A DNA stretch of 64,000 nt from Caulobacter sp. RHG1 (GTDB taxonomy: Bacteria > Pseudomonadota > Alphaproteobacteria > Caulobacterales > Caulobacteraceae), in contig NZ_SMZP01000003.1 of assembly GCF_013181195.1 (NCBI RefSeq), positions 310,001 to 374,000 of the forward strand, in the 5' to 3' direction. The stretch's first letter is position 1. Every line of letters starts with the position of its first letter. The position numbers were made by a program, and so were the translations under genes. The notes below the pieces were generated by a model. It was given only the letters and a program-made list of their open reading frames with translations. It did no database searches and had not been told where the DNA came from. Below are positions 9,138 to 18,690 of the stretch, piece by piece.

Positions 9138-11339
9138 ATGGAAAACTTCAAGATCGAGGTCGATTCCGACGGCGTGGCCCTGGTCACCTTCGACGTGCCC
9201 GGCCGCTCGATGAACACCCTGACCGCTTCGGTCATCAAGGAAATCGGCGAGGTGGTCGAGGCCATCAAGTCGGACGCCGCCATCAAGGGCGCCGTGATCA
9301 CCTCGGGCAAGACGACCGGCTTCTGCGCCGGCGCCGACCTCGGTGAACTGGGCGGTTCGGGCGGCCTCGGCGGCGCGGGCTCGGGCGAAGAGGGGCTCAA
9401 GGCCGCCTTCGAAGCCGGCTTTGCGCTCAACAAGGCCTTCCGCGCCCTGGAAACCTGCGGCAAGCCGGTGGCCGCGGCCATCAACGGCCTGGCCATGGGC
9501 GGCGGTCTCGAGATCGCGCTCGCCTGCCACTATCGCGTGGTCGCCGACCATCCGAAGATCCAGCTGGCCCTGCCCGAAGCCAAGGTCGGCCTGCTGCCCG
9601 GCGCCGGCGGCACCCAGCGCCTGCCGCGCCTGGTCGGCGTCATGGCCGCCGCGCCGTACCTGCTGGAAGGCAAGTCGATGAAGCCGGCCGAGGCCCTGGC
9701 CCTCAAGGTCGTGCATGAAGTCGTGCCGGCCGATCAGGTCGTGGAAGCCGCCAAGACCTGGATCAAGACCAAGGGCGACCCCGTCGCGCCGTGGGACAAG
9801 AAGGACTTCAAGCTTCCGGGCGGCGGTCCCTACACCCCGACCGGCAGCCAGGTGTTCATCATGGGCAACGCCATGCTGCGCAAGCAGACCTATGGCAACT
9901 ATCCCGCCCAGCTGAACATCCTGAAGGCGGTCTATGAGGGCACGCAGGTGCCGTTCGACGCGGCCATCCGCATCGAGACCCGCTACTTCCTGAAGACGAT
10001 GATGTCGCCCCAGGCCAAGGGCATGATCCGCACCCTGTTCCTCAGCTTGCAGGAGCTGGGCAAGGGCGCGGGCCGTCCGGCCGGCATCGCGCCGTCGGAA
10101 GCCAAGAAGGTCGCCGTCGTCGGCGCCGGCATGATGGGCGCGGGCATCGCCTACGTCCAAGCCATGGCCGGCATCGAGACCGTCCTGATCGACCAGAGCC
10201 AGGAAGCCGCCGACAAGGGCAAGGCCTATGCCGAGAGCCTGGTGAAGAAGGCCGTCTCGCGCGGGAAGATGACCCAGGACAAGGGCGACGCCGTCCTGGC
10301 CCTGATCACCCCGACCACCGACTATGACCTGGTGAAGGGCAGCGACCTCGTCATTGAGGCCGTGTTCGAGAACCGCGAGATCAAGGCCGACGTCACCAAG
10401 AAGGCCGAGGCTCAACTGGCCGAAACCGCCATCTTCGGCTCCAACACCTCGACCCTGCCGATCTCGGGCCTGGCCAAGGCCAGCGTGCGCCCGAAGAACT
10501 TCATCGGCATCCACTTCTTCTCGCCGGTCGACAAGATGGGCCTGGTCGAGATCATCATGGGCGAAGAGACGTCCGACGAGGCCCTGGCCAAGTCGATCGA
10601 CTACGTCCTGAAGATCAAGAAGACCCCGATCGTCGTCAACGACAGCCGCGGCTTCTACACGTCGCGCTGCTTCGGCACCTTCGTGCAGGAAGGCCTGGAG
10701 ATGATGGCCGAGGGCATCGCGCCCGCCATCATCGACAATGTCGGCCGCGCCACGGGCATGCCCCGCGGTCCGCTGGAGATGAACGACGACGTCGCGCTGG
10801 ACCTCTCCTACAAGATCGGCGAGCAGACCAAGAAGGACCTCGGCGACAAGTACGAGGAGCGTCCGTTCGCGCCGGTCCTGGAAAAGATGGTCGTCGAGAT
10901 GGGTCGCCTGGGCCGCAAGAACGGCAAGGGCTTCTACGACTATCCGGAAGGCGGCCAGAAGGTCCTCTGGAAGGGTCTCGCCGACCTGATGCCGGTCACC
11001 ACGACCGACGCCGACCCGGCGCTGATCCAGGAGATCCGCACCCGCCTGCTGTACCGCCAGGCCGTGGAAGCCGCGCGCTGCTTCGAGGAAGGCGTCATCA
11101 CCGACCCGCGTGAAGCCGATGTCGGCGCCATCCTGGGCTGGGGCTTCGCGCCCTGGACCGGCGGCCCGATCAGCCTGATCGACGGCGTCGGCGCCAAGGC
11201 CTTCGTCGAGACCCTGGACGCCCTGGCCCAGAAGTTCGGCACGCGCTTCACCCCGCCGGCCCTGCTGCGCGAGATGGCCGAGAAGGGCGAGACCTTCTAC
11301 GGCCGCTTCGGCGGCAAGGCGAAGGCGGAAGCCGCGTAA
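9138..11339 (+). CDS. fadJ: Enoyl-CoA hydratase / 3-hydroxyacyl-CoA dehydrogenase (FadJ/FadB-type)
   Basis: A 733-aa multifunctional beta-oxidation enzyme. Residues about 1-200 form a crotonase domain with the oxyanion segment [15 protein letters not shown] and the catalytic-glutamate segment [18 protein letters not shown]. Residues about 322-500 are the NAD-binding domain, beginning [15 protein letters not shown], with [11 protein letters not shown] holding the catalytic histidine. A duplicated helical C-terminal domain follows. It hydrates 2-enoyl-CoA and oxidises the 3-hydroxy product for the thiolase encoded just upstream. The operon ends at the terminator at 11368-11397. Confidence 0.95.
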   Translation: MENFKIEVDSDGVALVTFDVPGRSMNTLTASVIKEIGEVVEAIKSDAAIKGAVITSGKTTGFCAGADLGELGGSGGLGGAGSGEEGLKAAFEAGFALNKAFRALETCGKPVAAAINGLAMGGGLEIALACHYRVVADHPKIQLALPEAKVGLLPGAGGTQRLPRLVGVMAAAPYLLEGKSMKPAEALALKVVHEVVPADQVVEAAKTWIKTKGDPVAPWDKKDFKLPGGGPYTPTGSQVFIMGNAMLRKQTYGNYPAQLNILKAVYEGTQVPFDAAIRIETRYFLKTMMSPQAKGMIRTLFLSLQELGKGAGRPAGIAPSEAKKVAVVGAGMMGAGIAYVQAMAGIETVLIDQSQEAADKGKAYAESLVKKAVSRGKMTQDKGDAVLALITPTTDYDLVKGSDLVIEAVFENREIKADVTKKAEAQLAETAIFGSNTSTLPISGLAKASVRPKNFIGIHFFSPVDKMGLVEIIMGEETSDEALAKSIDYVLKIKKTPIVVNDSRGFYTSRCFGTFVQEGLEMMAEGIAPAIIDNVGRATGMPRGPLEMNDDVALDLSYKIGEQTKKDLGDKYEERPFAPVLEKMVVEMGRLGRKNGKGFYDYPEGGQKVLWKGLADLMPVTTTDADPALIQEIRTRLLYRQAVEAARCFEEGVITDPREADVGAILGWGFAPWTGGPISLIDGVGAKAFVETLDALAQKFGTRFTPPALLREMAEKGETFYGRFGGKAKAEAA

Positions 11340-11367
11340 GGCCACGCTTTGCACGGCTGAAACAAGG

Positions 11368-11397
11368 AAAGGCCCGGCGTCACCGCCGGGCCTTTTT
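11368..11397 (+). terminator. Rho-independent terminator of the thiolase-fadJ operon
   Basis: A 9-bp perfect stem, GGCCCGGCG / CGCCGGGCC with a TCAC loop, preceded by AAA and followed directly by TTTTT. It lies 28 bp after the fadJ-type stop codon. Confidence 0.93.
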
Positions 11398-11471
11398 CTT
11401 GTCCCCTAAAGCCACGCTCGCGCCCCATCGCCGGCCTATCCCCGCTCCGCGCCGCAGCGCCTGGAGAGACG

Positions 11472-12101
11472 ATGAGCCCGGCGATCGCCACTGGAACCTG
11501 GCGACGTCCTTCACGTCGGACGCTGCGGCGCAACCTCGCGGCCCTAAGCGCGGTCGTGACGGTCCATGCGCTGGTGCTGCTGGCCCTGATCGCCGGCGTC
11601 CGCCCTGCCCCGCAGCTGATCCAACCGCCGGTCATCGAGGCGCTGCTGCTGGATCCGCCCTCGCCATCGGTTCAGCCGCCGCCGCGTGCGCGGATCGCAC
11701 CCGCTCCACCGGCGACCGTTGTCCCCCCGCCGCCGGTGTCGGCCCCGCCCGTCGCCAAGCCCTCGGCTCCGAGAGGCGTCGTCGCGCCTCCCGGCTTCAC
11801 GGCCCGCAAGCTGGTCGAACAAAGCGACGAAACCCGCGAGGCCCTGCGCGACAGCCTCGGCTGCCGGGACCCGAAGACGGCCGGCCTCAATCGCGACCAG
11901 AAGAACACCTGCGCCGAGGCGGCTGGCGAACGCTCGCGCACCGCCCAGATGTACGCCGCCATCGACCCATCCAAGAAGGCGGCCTTCGACGGCGACTGCG
12001 CCAAGGACGACGAGTGGTGCCTCTACCGGATCGGCAAGGGCCCCTATCCCGGCATCTTCGCCCTGGGCCGCAAGAAGAAGCGTCCCGGCTGGGACGACTA
12101 G
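11472..12101 (+). CDS. TonB-like proline-rich membrane-anchored protein of unknown function
   Basis: A 209-aa protein with a basic N-terminus (RRPSRRTLRRN), one membrane helix (about residues 21-43), a proline-rich spacer (about 50-110), and a C-terminal part of about 100 aa with four cysteines and a basic tail (GRKKKRPGWDD). The anchor plus proline spacer resembles the N-terminal layout of TonB and energy-transducing relatives, but the C-terminal domain is not a recognisable TonB fold. Its stop codon shares the four bases CTAG with the stop of the convergent gene at 12098. Confidence 0.7.
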   Translation: MSPAIATGTWRRPSRRTLRRNLAALSAVVTVHALVLLALIAGVRPAPQLIQPPVIEALLLDPPSPSVQPPPRARIAPAPPATVVPPPPVSAPPVAKPSAPRGVVAPPGFTARKLVEQSDETREALRDSLGCRDPKTAGLNRDQKNTCAEAAGERSRTAQMYAAIDPSKKAAFDGDCAKDDEWCLYRIGKGPYPGIFALGRKKKRPGWDD

Positions 12102-12394
12102 GACTTGGAAACGTCCATCCCCAGCGTCGGGCCAATGCCGTCCGGATGGTCGCCGAAATAGTTGCCGCCGCGATCGGTGGCCACCTTCTCCAGCCGGCGG
12201 CGGAAGTCGTCGTCCAGCTGCAGGGTCGGCCCATCCTCGGGATCGTCACCCTCGTCCAGCGGGATCGAGGCCGAAATCACCTGCCTGAGCCGCTCCCCAA
12301 ACCGCGCATCGTCGGCGCTGCCGGGCTCGGGCGGCGTGTCGAGAAAAGTCATGACTTCCTCGAGGGCGGTGTCGTTGTCGACGGTCTTGGGCAT
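12098..12394 (-). CDS. Hypothetical acidic protein (98 aa)
   Basis: ATG at 12394 preceded by AGGAG at ideal spacing; a longer upstream open frame with no ribosome site is rejected. The product is acidic and soluble-looking, with two predicted helical stretches (ALEEVMTFLD and RFGERLRQVISASIP) and a C-terminal half containing RGGNYFGDHPDGIGP. No signal peptide or membrane segment. Family not recognised. It is convergent with the TonB-like gene (4-bp overlap). Confidence 0.72.
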   Translation of the reverse strand: MPKTVDNDTALEEVMTFLDTPPEPGSADDARFGERLRQVISASIPLDEGDDPEDGPTLQLDDDFRRRLEKVATDRGGNYFGDHPDGIGPTLGMDVSKS

Positions 12395-12529
12395 GGCGTA
12401 ACTCCTGTCGAGGTTCAACGGAGTGATGAGGACACGCGTTCCCAGACGCACAGCGCTTGAAGCATAGCCTTGCGAAAGAGAACATTTGAGGCACGAATAA
12501 GCGCAAGATCGCAGTCGAGGCGATGGCGC

Positions 12530-12757
12530 ATGAGATTTCACTATAAACTTACGCCCGAGGAGCGAGAGCTGGTTACGGTCAAGCGCGTGCAAGTTGGCTG
12601 TGATTACCTGAAATCGATCTGTTTCGGTAGCGTAGCGGCATCGGTCATCACGCCGATCGCCAAGGATGGAAACTTTGGCGCGGGCGGCATCGCCACGCTA
12701 GCAGTTGCGGGGCTCATTCTAGGCGCCATGTTGGCAAAACCGCATTGGCTTAGGTAG
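12530..12757 (+). CDS. Hypothetical small membrane protein (75 aa)
   Basis: The ATG at 12530 opens a 75-aa frame with a charged N-terminus (LTPEERELVTVKRVQ) and two hydrophobic segments (about residues 26-44 and 50-69), ending KPHWLR. Base composition is clearly less GC-rich than flanking genes, and codons such as CTT, TAT and GTT occur more often. No family recognised. It is followed 4 nt later by another small membrane gene, so the two may be a unit. An alternative start at 12470 would add 20 basic residues. Confidence 0.55.
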   Translation: MRFHYKLTPEERELVTVKRVQVGCDYLKSICFGSVAASVITPIAKDGNFGAGGIATLAVAGLILGAMLAKPHWLR

Positions 12758-12761
12758 CGCC

Positions 12762-13160
12762 ATGTCGCTCGACACCCTCAACCTGACGCTTATCTTGAGC
12801 ATGGCGTTTGGCGCCATCGTGGTTGGGTTTCTCATTTGGGACGCTCAACGCGCCCATGAAGCCAACATCGCCTTCCAGACTCTCAAAAGGAGGGAAGCAA
12901 TGGAATCTTCTGGAGGGAAGCCCGATGAGGTCAATGGTCAGCACGACGCCTCAGCGGTCGCTGCGAGCAATGGCTCTTGGAGCGGCAAAGGGCGTCGCCC
13001 CCAGCGGACCTTTGGACCTCCCGCTAAGACGGATCATCCCAACAATGTCGATAAGGCTTCCTATTCACTGATCAATCTCGGCAAGGCCTCGGTCCTGACC
13101 AGAGCCCCCCCTGCCGAACCACGCCCCCCTAAGAAAGCCAGAGGCAGGCGAAAAAAATAG
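12762..13160 (+). CDS. Hypothetical single-pass membrane protein (132 aa)
   Basis: One N-terminal membrane helix (about residues 7-27, LTLILSMAFGAIVVGFLIW), a short helical juxtamembrane region (AHEANIAFQTLKRREA), then a low-complexity basic tail rich in G, S, P, K and R, ending KKARGRRKK. It starts 4 nt after the preceding small membrane gene and shares its lower GC. Nothing identifies a function. The tail could contact nucleic acid or the membrane surface, but that is speculation. A second open frame covers 12808-13071 in another phase; codon bias here is too weak to exclude it fully. Confidence 0.5.
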   Translation: MSLDTLNLTLILSMAFGAIVVGFLIWDAQRAHEANIAFQTLKRREAMESSGGKPDEVNGQHDASAVAASNGSWSGKGRRPQRTFGPPAKTDHPNNVDKASYSLINLGKASVLTRAPPAEPRPPKKARGRRKK

Positions 13161-13261
13161 TTCAGGCAGCGTCGACTTCATCCGCCCTGCAGGAGCCCAA
13201 ACTGCACCGCACAGGCATGCGTCCGCACACTGCAGAATCTCAATTTAAAAAGGAGAAGAAG

Positions 13262-13337
13262 TGGTGCCGCTTAGGTGACTCGAACACCTGACCCCATCAT
13301 TACGAATGATGTGCTCTACCAGCTGAGCTAAAGCGGC
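13262..13337 (-). tRNA. tRNA-Thr (anticodon CGT)
   Basis: Read on the minus strand, the 76-nt gene has acceptor arm GCCGCTT paired with AAGCGGC, discriminator A and an encoded CCA tail. The D arm contains GCTCAGCTGGTAGAGC, the anticodon stem-loop is CATCA-TTCGTAA-TGATG with anticodon CGT, and the T loop is TTCGAGT. It reads ACG threonine codons. The lower-GC small genes at 12.4-13.2 kb lie immediately beyond its 3' end. Confidence 0.97.
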
Positions 13338-13376
13338 CCACGTCGCTTCGGACCGTGGCCCGACCGCGAGGAGCGC

Positions 13377-14936
13377 CTACTTAGCGGGACGCGAGCCACT
13401 TGCCAAGCGCCGTCTTGCACCTGAATTGCGACGAGGTGCGGGACCGGCCGGCGGCGGGTCCGGAATCGGCGGCGGATCGAACATGCCGGGGTCGTCGGGG
13501 CCAAGGCTATCGGGAATCGGCATCAGGGCGCCGCCGGTCTCGGCCGCATGGATGAACGGCGTCGACTTGGCGTAGTCGGCATAGGCCGAGGGCAGCTGCG
13601 GCAGGTCGTTCATCGTCCGCTCACGGCGCTCGTGGCGCGGATGGATCAGCTGGCCGGTCTCGGCGTAGCTGACCGCCAGACGCGCCCAGTCCTCGCGCTG
13701 ATAGGCGAAGGCGCGGCCTTCTGGATCGAGGTCGGACCAGTCGGGCTCCTGAGGGGCCTCCAGGCCGCGGGCGACCCAGGCGCGGGCTTCGTCGCCCTGG
13801 CCGTTGGCGGCGGCGACACGGGCCATCAGACCGGCGAACCGGGCGGTCGGAGCCTCCTCGTCCAGCAGGCGGGCGGCGGCGCGGGCGGCCACCGGATCGC
13901 CGCCGATCAGGGCGCTCTCGACGCGCAGGATGCGGCTCTCGCGCGCGTCCGGCTTCATCGCCGCCAGGGCCGCCAGGCGCTGGGCGCGGGCCTTGGGGGT
14001 CTCATTGGTCTTGAGGTCGCGATAGGCCAGCCACAGGGCCGGATGCGGCTGGGCCTTCCAGGCGGTCTCGATCAGCGCCCCGGCCTTGGCGGCCTTGCCG
14101 TCGTCGGCCAGCAGGCGCGCGGCCATCACCACGCCGGGGGCGAAGTCGGGCTTCAGCTTCACCGACTGGACGGCGAAGTCGAGCGCCTGGGCGCGGGCCT
14201 TGGGATCGGCCGGATCCTCGAGGTCGGCGGCCGAGGCGGCCAGCAGGGCGGCGCGGCTGCGCTCGGCCACGACCGGCGAGACGATCTTGCGGTCCAGGCC
14301 GCTCTTGACCAGATCGAGCGCACCGGCCCAGTCGCCGGCCTCCAGCCGGGCTTCCAGCAGCGCGCGCCACGCCCAGCGGGCGGTGCGGGTCAGGCCGTAG
14401 GCGGTCTCGGCGTGGCGCACGGCGGCCGCCTTGTCGCCCTCGGCCAGCTCGGCCTGCATCAGCCCGCGCAGGCCGGCCAGGCGCATTTCGGGGAAGCCCA
14501 GCATGGCGTTGTAGGCGCTCTTGGCCGCGACGGTGTCGCCCGCGGCTTCGGCGGCCTGGGCGGCCAGCACGCGAACGAGAGCCGGGGCGTCGTCAGCCAG
14601 CTCGGCCGACTTCTGGGCCAGGCGGCGAGCTTCCGAGCCGTCACCGGCGGCCACGGCCAGGAAGCCGCGCGACAGGGCCTCGAGGGCCTGTTTGCGCTTG
14701 GCCTCGGCCCGGGCCCGGGCGGCCCGGCGGGGGGCCTCGACGATCCAGATCACCCCGCGCCACAGCAGGGTGAACAGCAGGGCGGAAGCCAGGGTCAGCA
14801 GGGCCGCGGCGGCGGCGGTCATCTCGATGCGCCAGCCCATCCACTCCAGCCAGGCGCGGCCGGGTTCGCCGGTCAGGGCCAGGACCCCGACCGCGACGGC
14901 GGCGACCAGGAACAGGGCGAAGGCGACGCGGGTCAT
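13377..14936 (-). CDS. hemY: HemY-like membrane protein with TPR repeats
   Basis: A 519-aa protein starting at the ATG at 14936, which overlaps the upstream stop by one base (TGATG). Two N-terminal membrane helices (about residues 4-22 and 39-62) precede a long helical-repeat region of HemY/TPR type and a proline-rich, low-complexity tail. HemY-N proteins sit in proteobacterial heme operons but are not the protoporphyrinogen oxidase called HemY in Bacillus; their exact role is unsettled. It is the last gene of hemC-hemD-mic60-hemY. Confidence 0.85.
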   Translation of the reverse strand: MTRVAFALFLVAAVAVGVLALTGEPGRAWLEWMGWRIEMTAAAAALLTLASALLFTLLWRGVIWIVEAPRRAARARAEAKRKQALEALSRGFLAVAAGDGSEARRLAQKSAELADDAPALVRVLAAQAAEAAGDTVAAKSAYNAMLGFPEMRLAGLRGLMQAELAEGDKAAAVRHAETAYGLTRTARWAWRALLEARLEAGDWAGALDLVKSGLDRKIVSPVVAERSRAALLAASAADLEDPADPKARAQALDFAVQSVKLKPDFAPGVVMAARLLADDGKAAKAGALIETAWKAQPHPALWLAYRDLKTNETPKARAQRLAALAAMKPDARESRILRVESALIGGDPVAARAAARLLDEEAPTARFAGLMARVAAANGQGDEARAWVARGLEAPQEPDWSDLDPEGRAFAYQREDWARLAVSYAETGQLIHPRHERRERTMNDLPQLPSAYADYAKSTPFIHAAETGGALMPIPDSLGPDDPGMFDPPPIPDPPPAGPAPRRNSGARRRLASGSRPAK

Positions 14937-15811
14937 CAGGGGCCCGCCCGAGCGACGCGGGCGAGACCCGCCAGGGCCTCGGTGCGCACGGCGGCCACCT
15001 GGCGATCGATCTCGATGCGCCGGCTGGCGGCGGCGAACCACGGCCCCAGCACGTCGCGAGCCGCGTCGGGCAGCGGGTCCAGGGCGGCGACCGCGCCCTC
15101 GACGTCGCCTTCGTCCAGCAGGGCCTGAGCGCGGGCCAGCATGGCGTCGGGAGTCGAGCCCTGCGTGGAGCCGACATGGCGGATCGAGACGATGCTGGAA
15201 AGGGCGTAGCGGACGCGGGCGAACAGGTCCGCCTCGGCCCCGGGGTTGCGCGAAGCGCTGGCGGCGCGGCCGGCCAGATTTTCGAACTGCACGGTCAGGC
15301 CCGCCCGCGTCGGCGCGCCCATCCGCGCCAGGGGTTCGAGGGCGCGCAGATTGGGCGAGCCGGGCAGCACACGTTCCAGGCCGGCCAGCTCACCGCCGAA
15401 CGGGCGCGAGCTTGCGGCGGCCTCGGCCAGGGACGAAGCGGCCAGGGCGGCGGCGGCGGCGTCCGCCACCCCACGCTGGCTGGATTCCAGGGCGGTGATT
15501 CGGCCGTCTAGCCGCTCGACGTCGGCGGCCGGCGCGGCCAGGGCCGTTTCACCGGTCTCGACCGGCAGGGCTGAGCCGGGCGCCAGGCGCTCTGCGATCG
15601 GGCGCGGGCTGGGTTGGGCCGAGACCTCGCCCGACTTGGCCTTGGTCGGGAATAGGGTGGGGCCGAAGCGGGCGACGCCGGCCCCAAGGATCGCGCACAG
15701 CACGCAGAGGACCAACCAGATCCACACGCTGGGTCCCATCACCCGCCGACGGGCATAGAGCGCCGGATCGCTGGGCGCGACGATTTCAGCGGGATCGGGA
15801 GCGGCGGTCAT
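14936..15811 (-). CDS. Mitofilin/Mic60-like inner-membrane protein (COG4223 type)
   Basis: A 291-aa protein with one membrane helix (about residues 29-50) and a proline-rich linker. A predicted coiled-coil segment (about 95-130) is followed by a C-terminal helical domain containing LARAQALLDEGDVEGAVAAL and a final amphipathic region. This layout and its position between hemD and hemY match the alphaproteobacterial homologues of mitochondrial Mic60, which shapes membrane contact sites and crista junctions. In bacteria a role in inner-membrane shaping or contact with the outer membrane is proposed. Translationally coupled to hemY. Confidence 0.82.
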   Translation of the reverse strand: MTAAPDPAEIVAPSDPALYARRRVMGPSVWIWLVLCVLCAILGAGVARFGPTLFPTKAKSGEVSAQPSPRPIAERLAPGSALPVETGETALAAPAADVERLDGRITALESSQRGVADAAAAALAASSLAEAAASSRPFGGELAGLERVLPGSPNLRALEPLARMGAPTRAGLTVQFENLAGRAASASRNPGAEADLFARVRYALSSIVSIRHVGSTQGSTPDAMLARAQALLDEGDVEGAVAALDPLPDAARDVLGPWFAAASRRIEIDRQVAAVRTEALAGLARVARAGP

Positions 15812-15854
15812 GGCCCATTCGTGCCTGAGGCCGTCGCGCCGCGCAATGTCGCGC

Positions 15855-16532
15855 TCAAGCTGTAAGCAGCTCCAGCATCGCGGATTCGTCTGGGCGCGGC
15901 GCGACGGCCACAGACCCCGGTTCGACCAGGCCGGCCAGCGGCGCGGCGACGGCCTTGGACAGGCACAGGCATCGCAGGTTCGGCGTGGGTCGAGAGGTCA
16001 GGATTCTCGCCAGCGCACGAGCTGCACGCGGGGAATGCAGCAGGACGGTCGTGGCCGCCGCCAGGGTCGTCTCGGACGGCCCGCGCTCGACCGTCTCATA
16101 GACGGCGACGCCGTGGGCCATCACCCCGCAGTCGCGCAGCAGGCCGACCAGATCGCCGGCCGGTTCCTTGGCCCCGGCCCACAGCACCGGACCGCCGGCC
16201 GCGCCCACGACCAGGCGGGCCAGATCCTCGACGTCGCCGTCGGCGCTGGAGACGCTGGGAAAGCCCACGCTCTCGGCCGCCCGGGCGGTGGCCCGGCCCA
16301 CGGCGAAAACCGGCAAATGGCGCGCGTCGTGCAGCCGGGCGAAGGCGTCGACGCCGTTGGCGCTGGTGAAGGCCAGAGCCGCGACGTGGTCGAGATCGAT
16401 CTCGACGTCCAGCGCCTCGACCGCCAGCAGCGGGTCGATGATGGGCGTGAACCCCAGAGCCCGAACGCGGTCGGCCGTAGCCTCGGCGCCGGGGCGGGCG
16501 CGGGTGATCCAGACCGGCGCGCCCTCTGCCAT
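15855..16532 (-). CDS. hemD: Uroporphyrinogen-III synthase
   Basis: A 225-aa protein that closes and isomerises hydroxymethylbilane to uroporphyrinogen III in the cytoplasm. The family is poorly conserved in sequence. Identification rests on the N-terminal PVWITRARPGAEATA segment, two alternating alpha/beta halves, the LAFTSANGVDAF motif typical of HemD, and its place 4 bp after hemC. A 43-bp gap separates it from the mitofilin-like gene. Confidence 0.9.
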   Translation of the reverse strand: MAEGAPVWITRARPGAEATADRVRALGFTPIIDPLLAVEALDVEIDLDHVAALAFTSANGVDAFARLHDARHLPVFAVGRATARAAESVGFPSVSSADGDVEDLARLVVGAAGGPVLWAGAKEPAGDLVGLLRDCGVMAHGVAVYETVERGPSETTLAAATTVLLHSPRAARALARILTSRPTPNLRCLCLSKAVAAPLAGLVEPGSVAVAPRPDESAMLELLTA

Positions 16533-16536
16533 GTTC

Positions 16537-17505
16537 CTACTCCGGCAGGACGATGGCGTCGCCGCCAGCCTCGCGGACCTCGGCGCCCAGCTTCAGGCCC
16601 AGGGCCCGCGCCTCGGCGATGTCGTCGGCGCCAGAGAGCGCGACTTCCCCCTCCCGGCGGAAACGTTGAGCGCCGTCAGGCGTCAGGGCCTCGACGATGA
16701 TCGACAGGTGCGCGCCCTCCAGCACGGCGCGAGCGCCGATGGCCGTGCGGCACGAACCTTCCAAGGCGTAGAGCGCGCCGCGCTCGGCGGCGACGGCGAT
16801 GGTGGTCTCGCGGCAGCTGACGGCCTGCAGCCAGAGGGCGTGAGCGTCCTCCAGCCGGGTCTCGATGACAAGGGCGCCCTGGCCGGGGGCCGGCGGACAG
16901 GCCACGGGGTCCAGCCAGCTCTGAGTGATGTGGCCCAGGCCCAGGCGGTTCAGGCCGGACTGGGCCAGCAGGATGGCGTCGGCCTCGCCGCGCTCCAGCT
17001 TGGCCAGGCGGGTGTCGACATTGCCGCGCAGCATGACGATCTCGAGATCGGGCCGCACGTGCAGGGCCTGAGCCTGGCGACGCAAGCTGGCGGTGCCCAG
17101 GCGCGCGCCCATGGGAAGGTCTTCCAGCCGCTCGCAGATGTTGCTGATGAAGGCGTCGCGCGGGTCCTCGCGCTCGGGCGTGGCGGCCAGGATCAGGCCC
17201 GGCGGCAGCTCGGCCGGCATGTCCTTCAGCGAGTGGACGGCGCAGTCGATGCGGCCGTCCAGCAGGGCTTCCTCGATTTCCTTGGTGAACAGACCCTTGC
17301 CGCCGATCTCCATCAGGCGGCGGTCCTGGATGCGGTCGCCGGTGGTGACGATCGGGATCAGGGGCGCGAAGGCCTGGATCTCTTCCTGGGAAGCGCCTTG
17401 CGGCGCGCCGAGCGCGGCGGCGATGCGGGCCTGCATCAGGCCTGACTGCGCCAGGGAGAGCTTGGAGCCGCGCGCGCCGATGCGGATGGGAGGTTGCCGG
17501 GACAC
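16537..17505 (-). CDS. hemC: Porphobilinogen deaminase (hydroxymethylbilane synthase)
   Basis: Polymerises four porphobilinogens to hydroxymethylbilane. The 322-aa protein carries C252 in LEGSCRTAIGA, which binds the dipyrromethane cofactor, and catalytic D95 in HSLKDMP; the ARGSKLSLAQ segment is also typical. The start is a GTG at 17505. First gene of the heme operon, divergent from tsaD with about 70 bp between start codons. Confidence 0.96.
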   Translation of the reverse strand: MSRQPPIRIGARGSKLSLAQSGLMQARIAAALGAPQGASQEEIQAFAPLIPIVTTGDRIQDRRLMEIGGKGLFTKEIEEALLDGRIDCAVHSLKDMPAELPPGLILAATPEREDPRDAFISNICERLEDLPMGARLGTASLRRQAQALHVRPDLEIVMLRGNVDTRLAKLERGEADAILLAQSGLNRLGLGHITQSWLDPVACPPAPGQGALVIETRLEDAHALWLQAVSCRETTIAVAAERGALYALEGSCRTAIGARAVLEGAHLSIIVEALTPDGAQRFRREGEVALSGADDIAEARALGLKLGAEVREAGGDAIVLPE

Positions 17506-17577
17506 GGTCGGAACGTTACCTGCGGTGATGAAATTTCCTCTTCGCTGCTACAGGAGCAGTGGGAAGCCCGCAACCGA

Positions 17578-18690
17578 ATGACATCCCCTAAGCAATCGGG
17601 CCTTAAGCCCCTGACGATCCTCGGCCTGGAGACGAGCTGCGACGAGACCGCAGCCTCGGTCGTGCGTCGCGATCAGGACGGGACGGTCACGGTGCTGTCC
17701 TCGGTGATCGGCGCCCAGTTCGACAAGCACGCGCCGTTCGGCGGCGTGGTGCCCGAGATCGCCGCCCGCGCCCACGTCGAGTCGATCGACGCCATCGCCG
17801 CCGAGGCCATTCGCGCCTCGGGCGTCGGGTTTGGCGAGCTGGACGGGGTGGCGGCCACGGCCGGCCCCGGCCTGGTCGGCGGGGTGATGGTCGGGCTGGC
17901 GTTCGGCAAGGCCGTATCTCTGGCCCGCGGCGTGCCCCTGGTCGCGGTCAATCACCTGGAAGGCCACGCGGTCTCGGCCCGGCTGGGCGCGGACATCGCC
18001 TATCCGTTCCTGCTGCTGCTGGTCTCCGGCGGTCACTGCCAGCTTTTGGAAGTCTCCGGCGTCGGGGCCTGCAAGCGGCTGGGCACCACGATCGACGATG
18101 CGGCCGGCGAGGCCTTCGACAAGATCGGCAAGAGCCTGGGCCTGCCCTATCCGGGCGGCCCGGCCCTGGAGAAGCTGGCCGTCGGCGGCGACGCCGAGCG
18201 CTACAAACTGCCGCGCGCCCTGCTGGGCCGCAAGGACTGTGACTTCTCGTTCTCGGGCCTGAAGACCGCCGCCGCGCGGATCGCCGAAACCCTGACGACC
18301 GACGACGAGCGCCGCGATCTGGCCGCCGGCGTCCAGGCCGCCATCGCCCGCCAGCTGTCCGAACGGGTCGATCGGGCGATGAAACTCTACAAGGATAGCC
18401 ACGCGGCCGAGGACCTGCGCTTCGTCGTCGCCGGCGGCGTGGCCGCCAATGGCGCGGTGCGCGCGGCCCTGCTGGCCGACTGCGAGAAGAACAGCTTTTC
18501 CTTCGCCGCGCCGCCGCTGGCCTATTGCACCGACAACGCCGCCATGATCGCCCTGGCCGGCGCCGAGCGCCTGGCTCTGGGCATCTCCGACGACCTCGAC
18601 GCCGTCGCCCGTCCGCGCTGGCCGCTGGACGAGGCCGCGGCGCTGGCCAATCCCGCCAACGCCTACGGACGCAAGGGAGCCAAGGCATGA
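17578..18690 (+). CDS. tsaD: tRNA N6-threonylcarbamoyladenosine transferase
   Basis: Transfers threonylcarbamoyl to A37 of ANN-decoding tRNAs, working with TsaB (found here at 61406) and TsaE. The ATG at 17578 gives a 370-aa protein of normal family length; the longer frame from 17494 would overlap hemC. ASKHA-fold and metal-site histidines lie in [10 protein letters not shown] (H126, H130), and the N-terminus reads [12 protein letters not shown]. Its last bases overlap gpsA (ATGA), so the two are coupled. Confidence 0.96.
   Translation: MTSPKQSGLKPLTILGLETSCDETAASVVRRDQDGTVTVLSSVIGAQFDKHAPFGGVVPEIAARAHVESIDAIAAEAIRASGVGFGELDGVAATAGPGLVGGVMVGLAFGKAVSLARGVPLVAVNHLEGHAVSARLGADIAYPFLLLLVSGGHCQLLEVSGVGACKRLGTTIDDAAGEAFDKIGKSLGLPYPGGPALEKLAVGGDAERYKLPRALLGRKDCDFSFSGLKTAAARIAETLTTDDERRDLAAGVQAAIARQLSERVDRAMKLYKDSHAAEDLRFVVAGGVAANGAVRAALLADCEKNSFSFAAPPLAYCTDNAAMIALAGAERLALGISDDLDAVARPRWPLDEAAALANPANAYGRKGAKA

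Noticed and set aside
13161..13261. Attachment-site duplication of the tRNA-Thr 3' end.
   Set aside because: No second copy of the T-arm or acceptor sequence was found between 12.1 and 13.26 kb, and there is no integrase gene.
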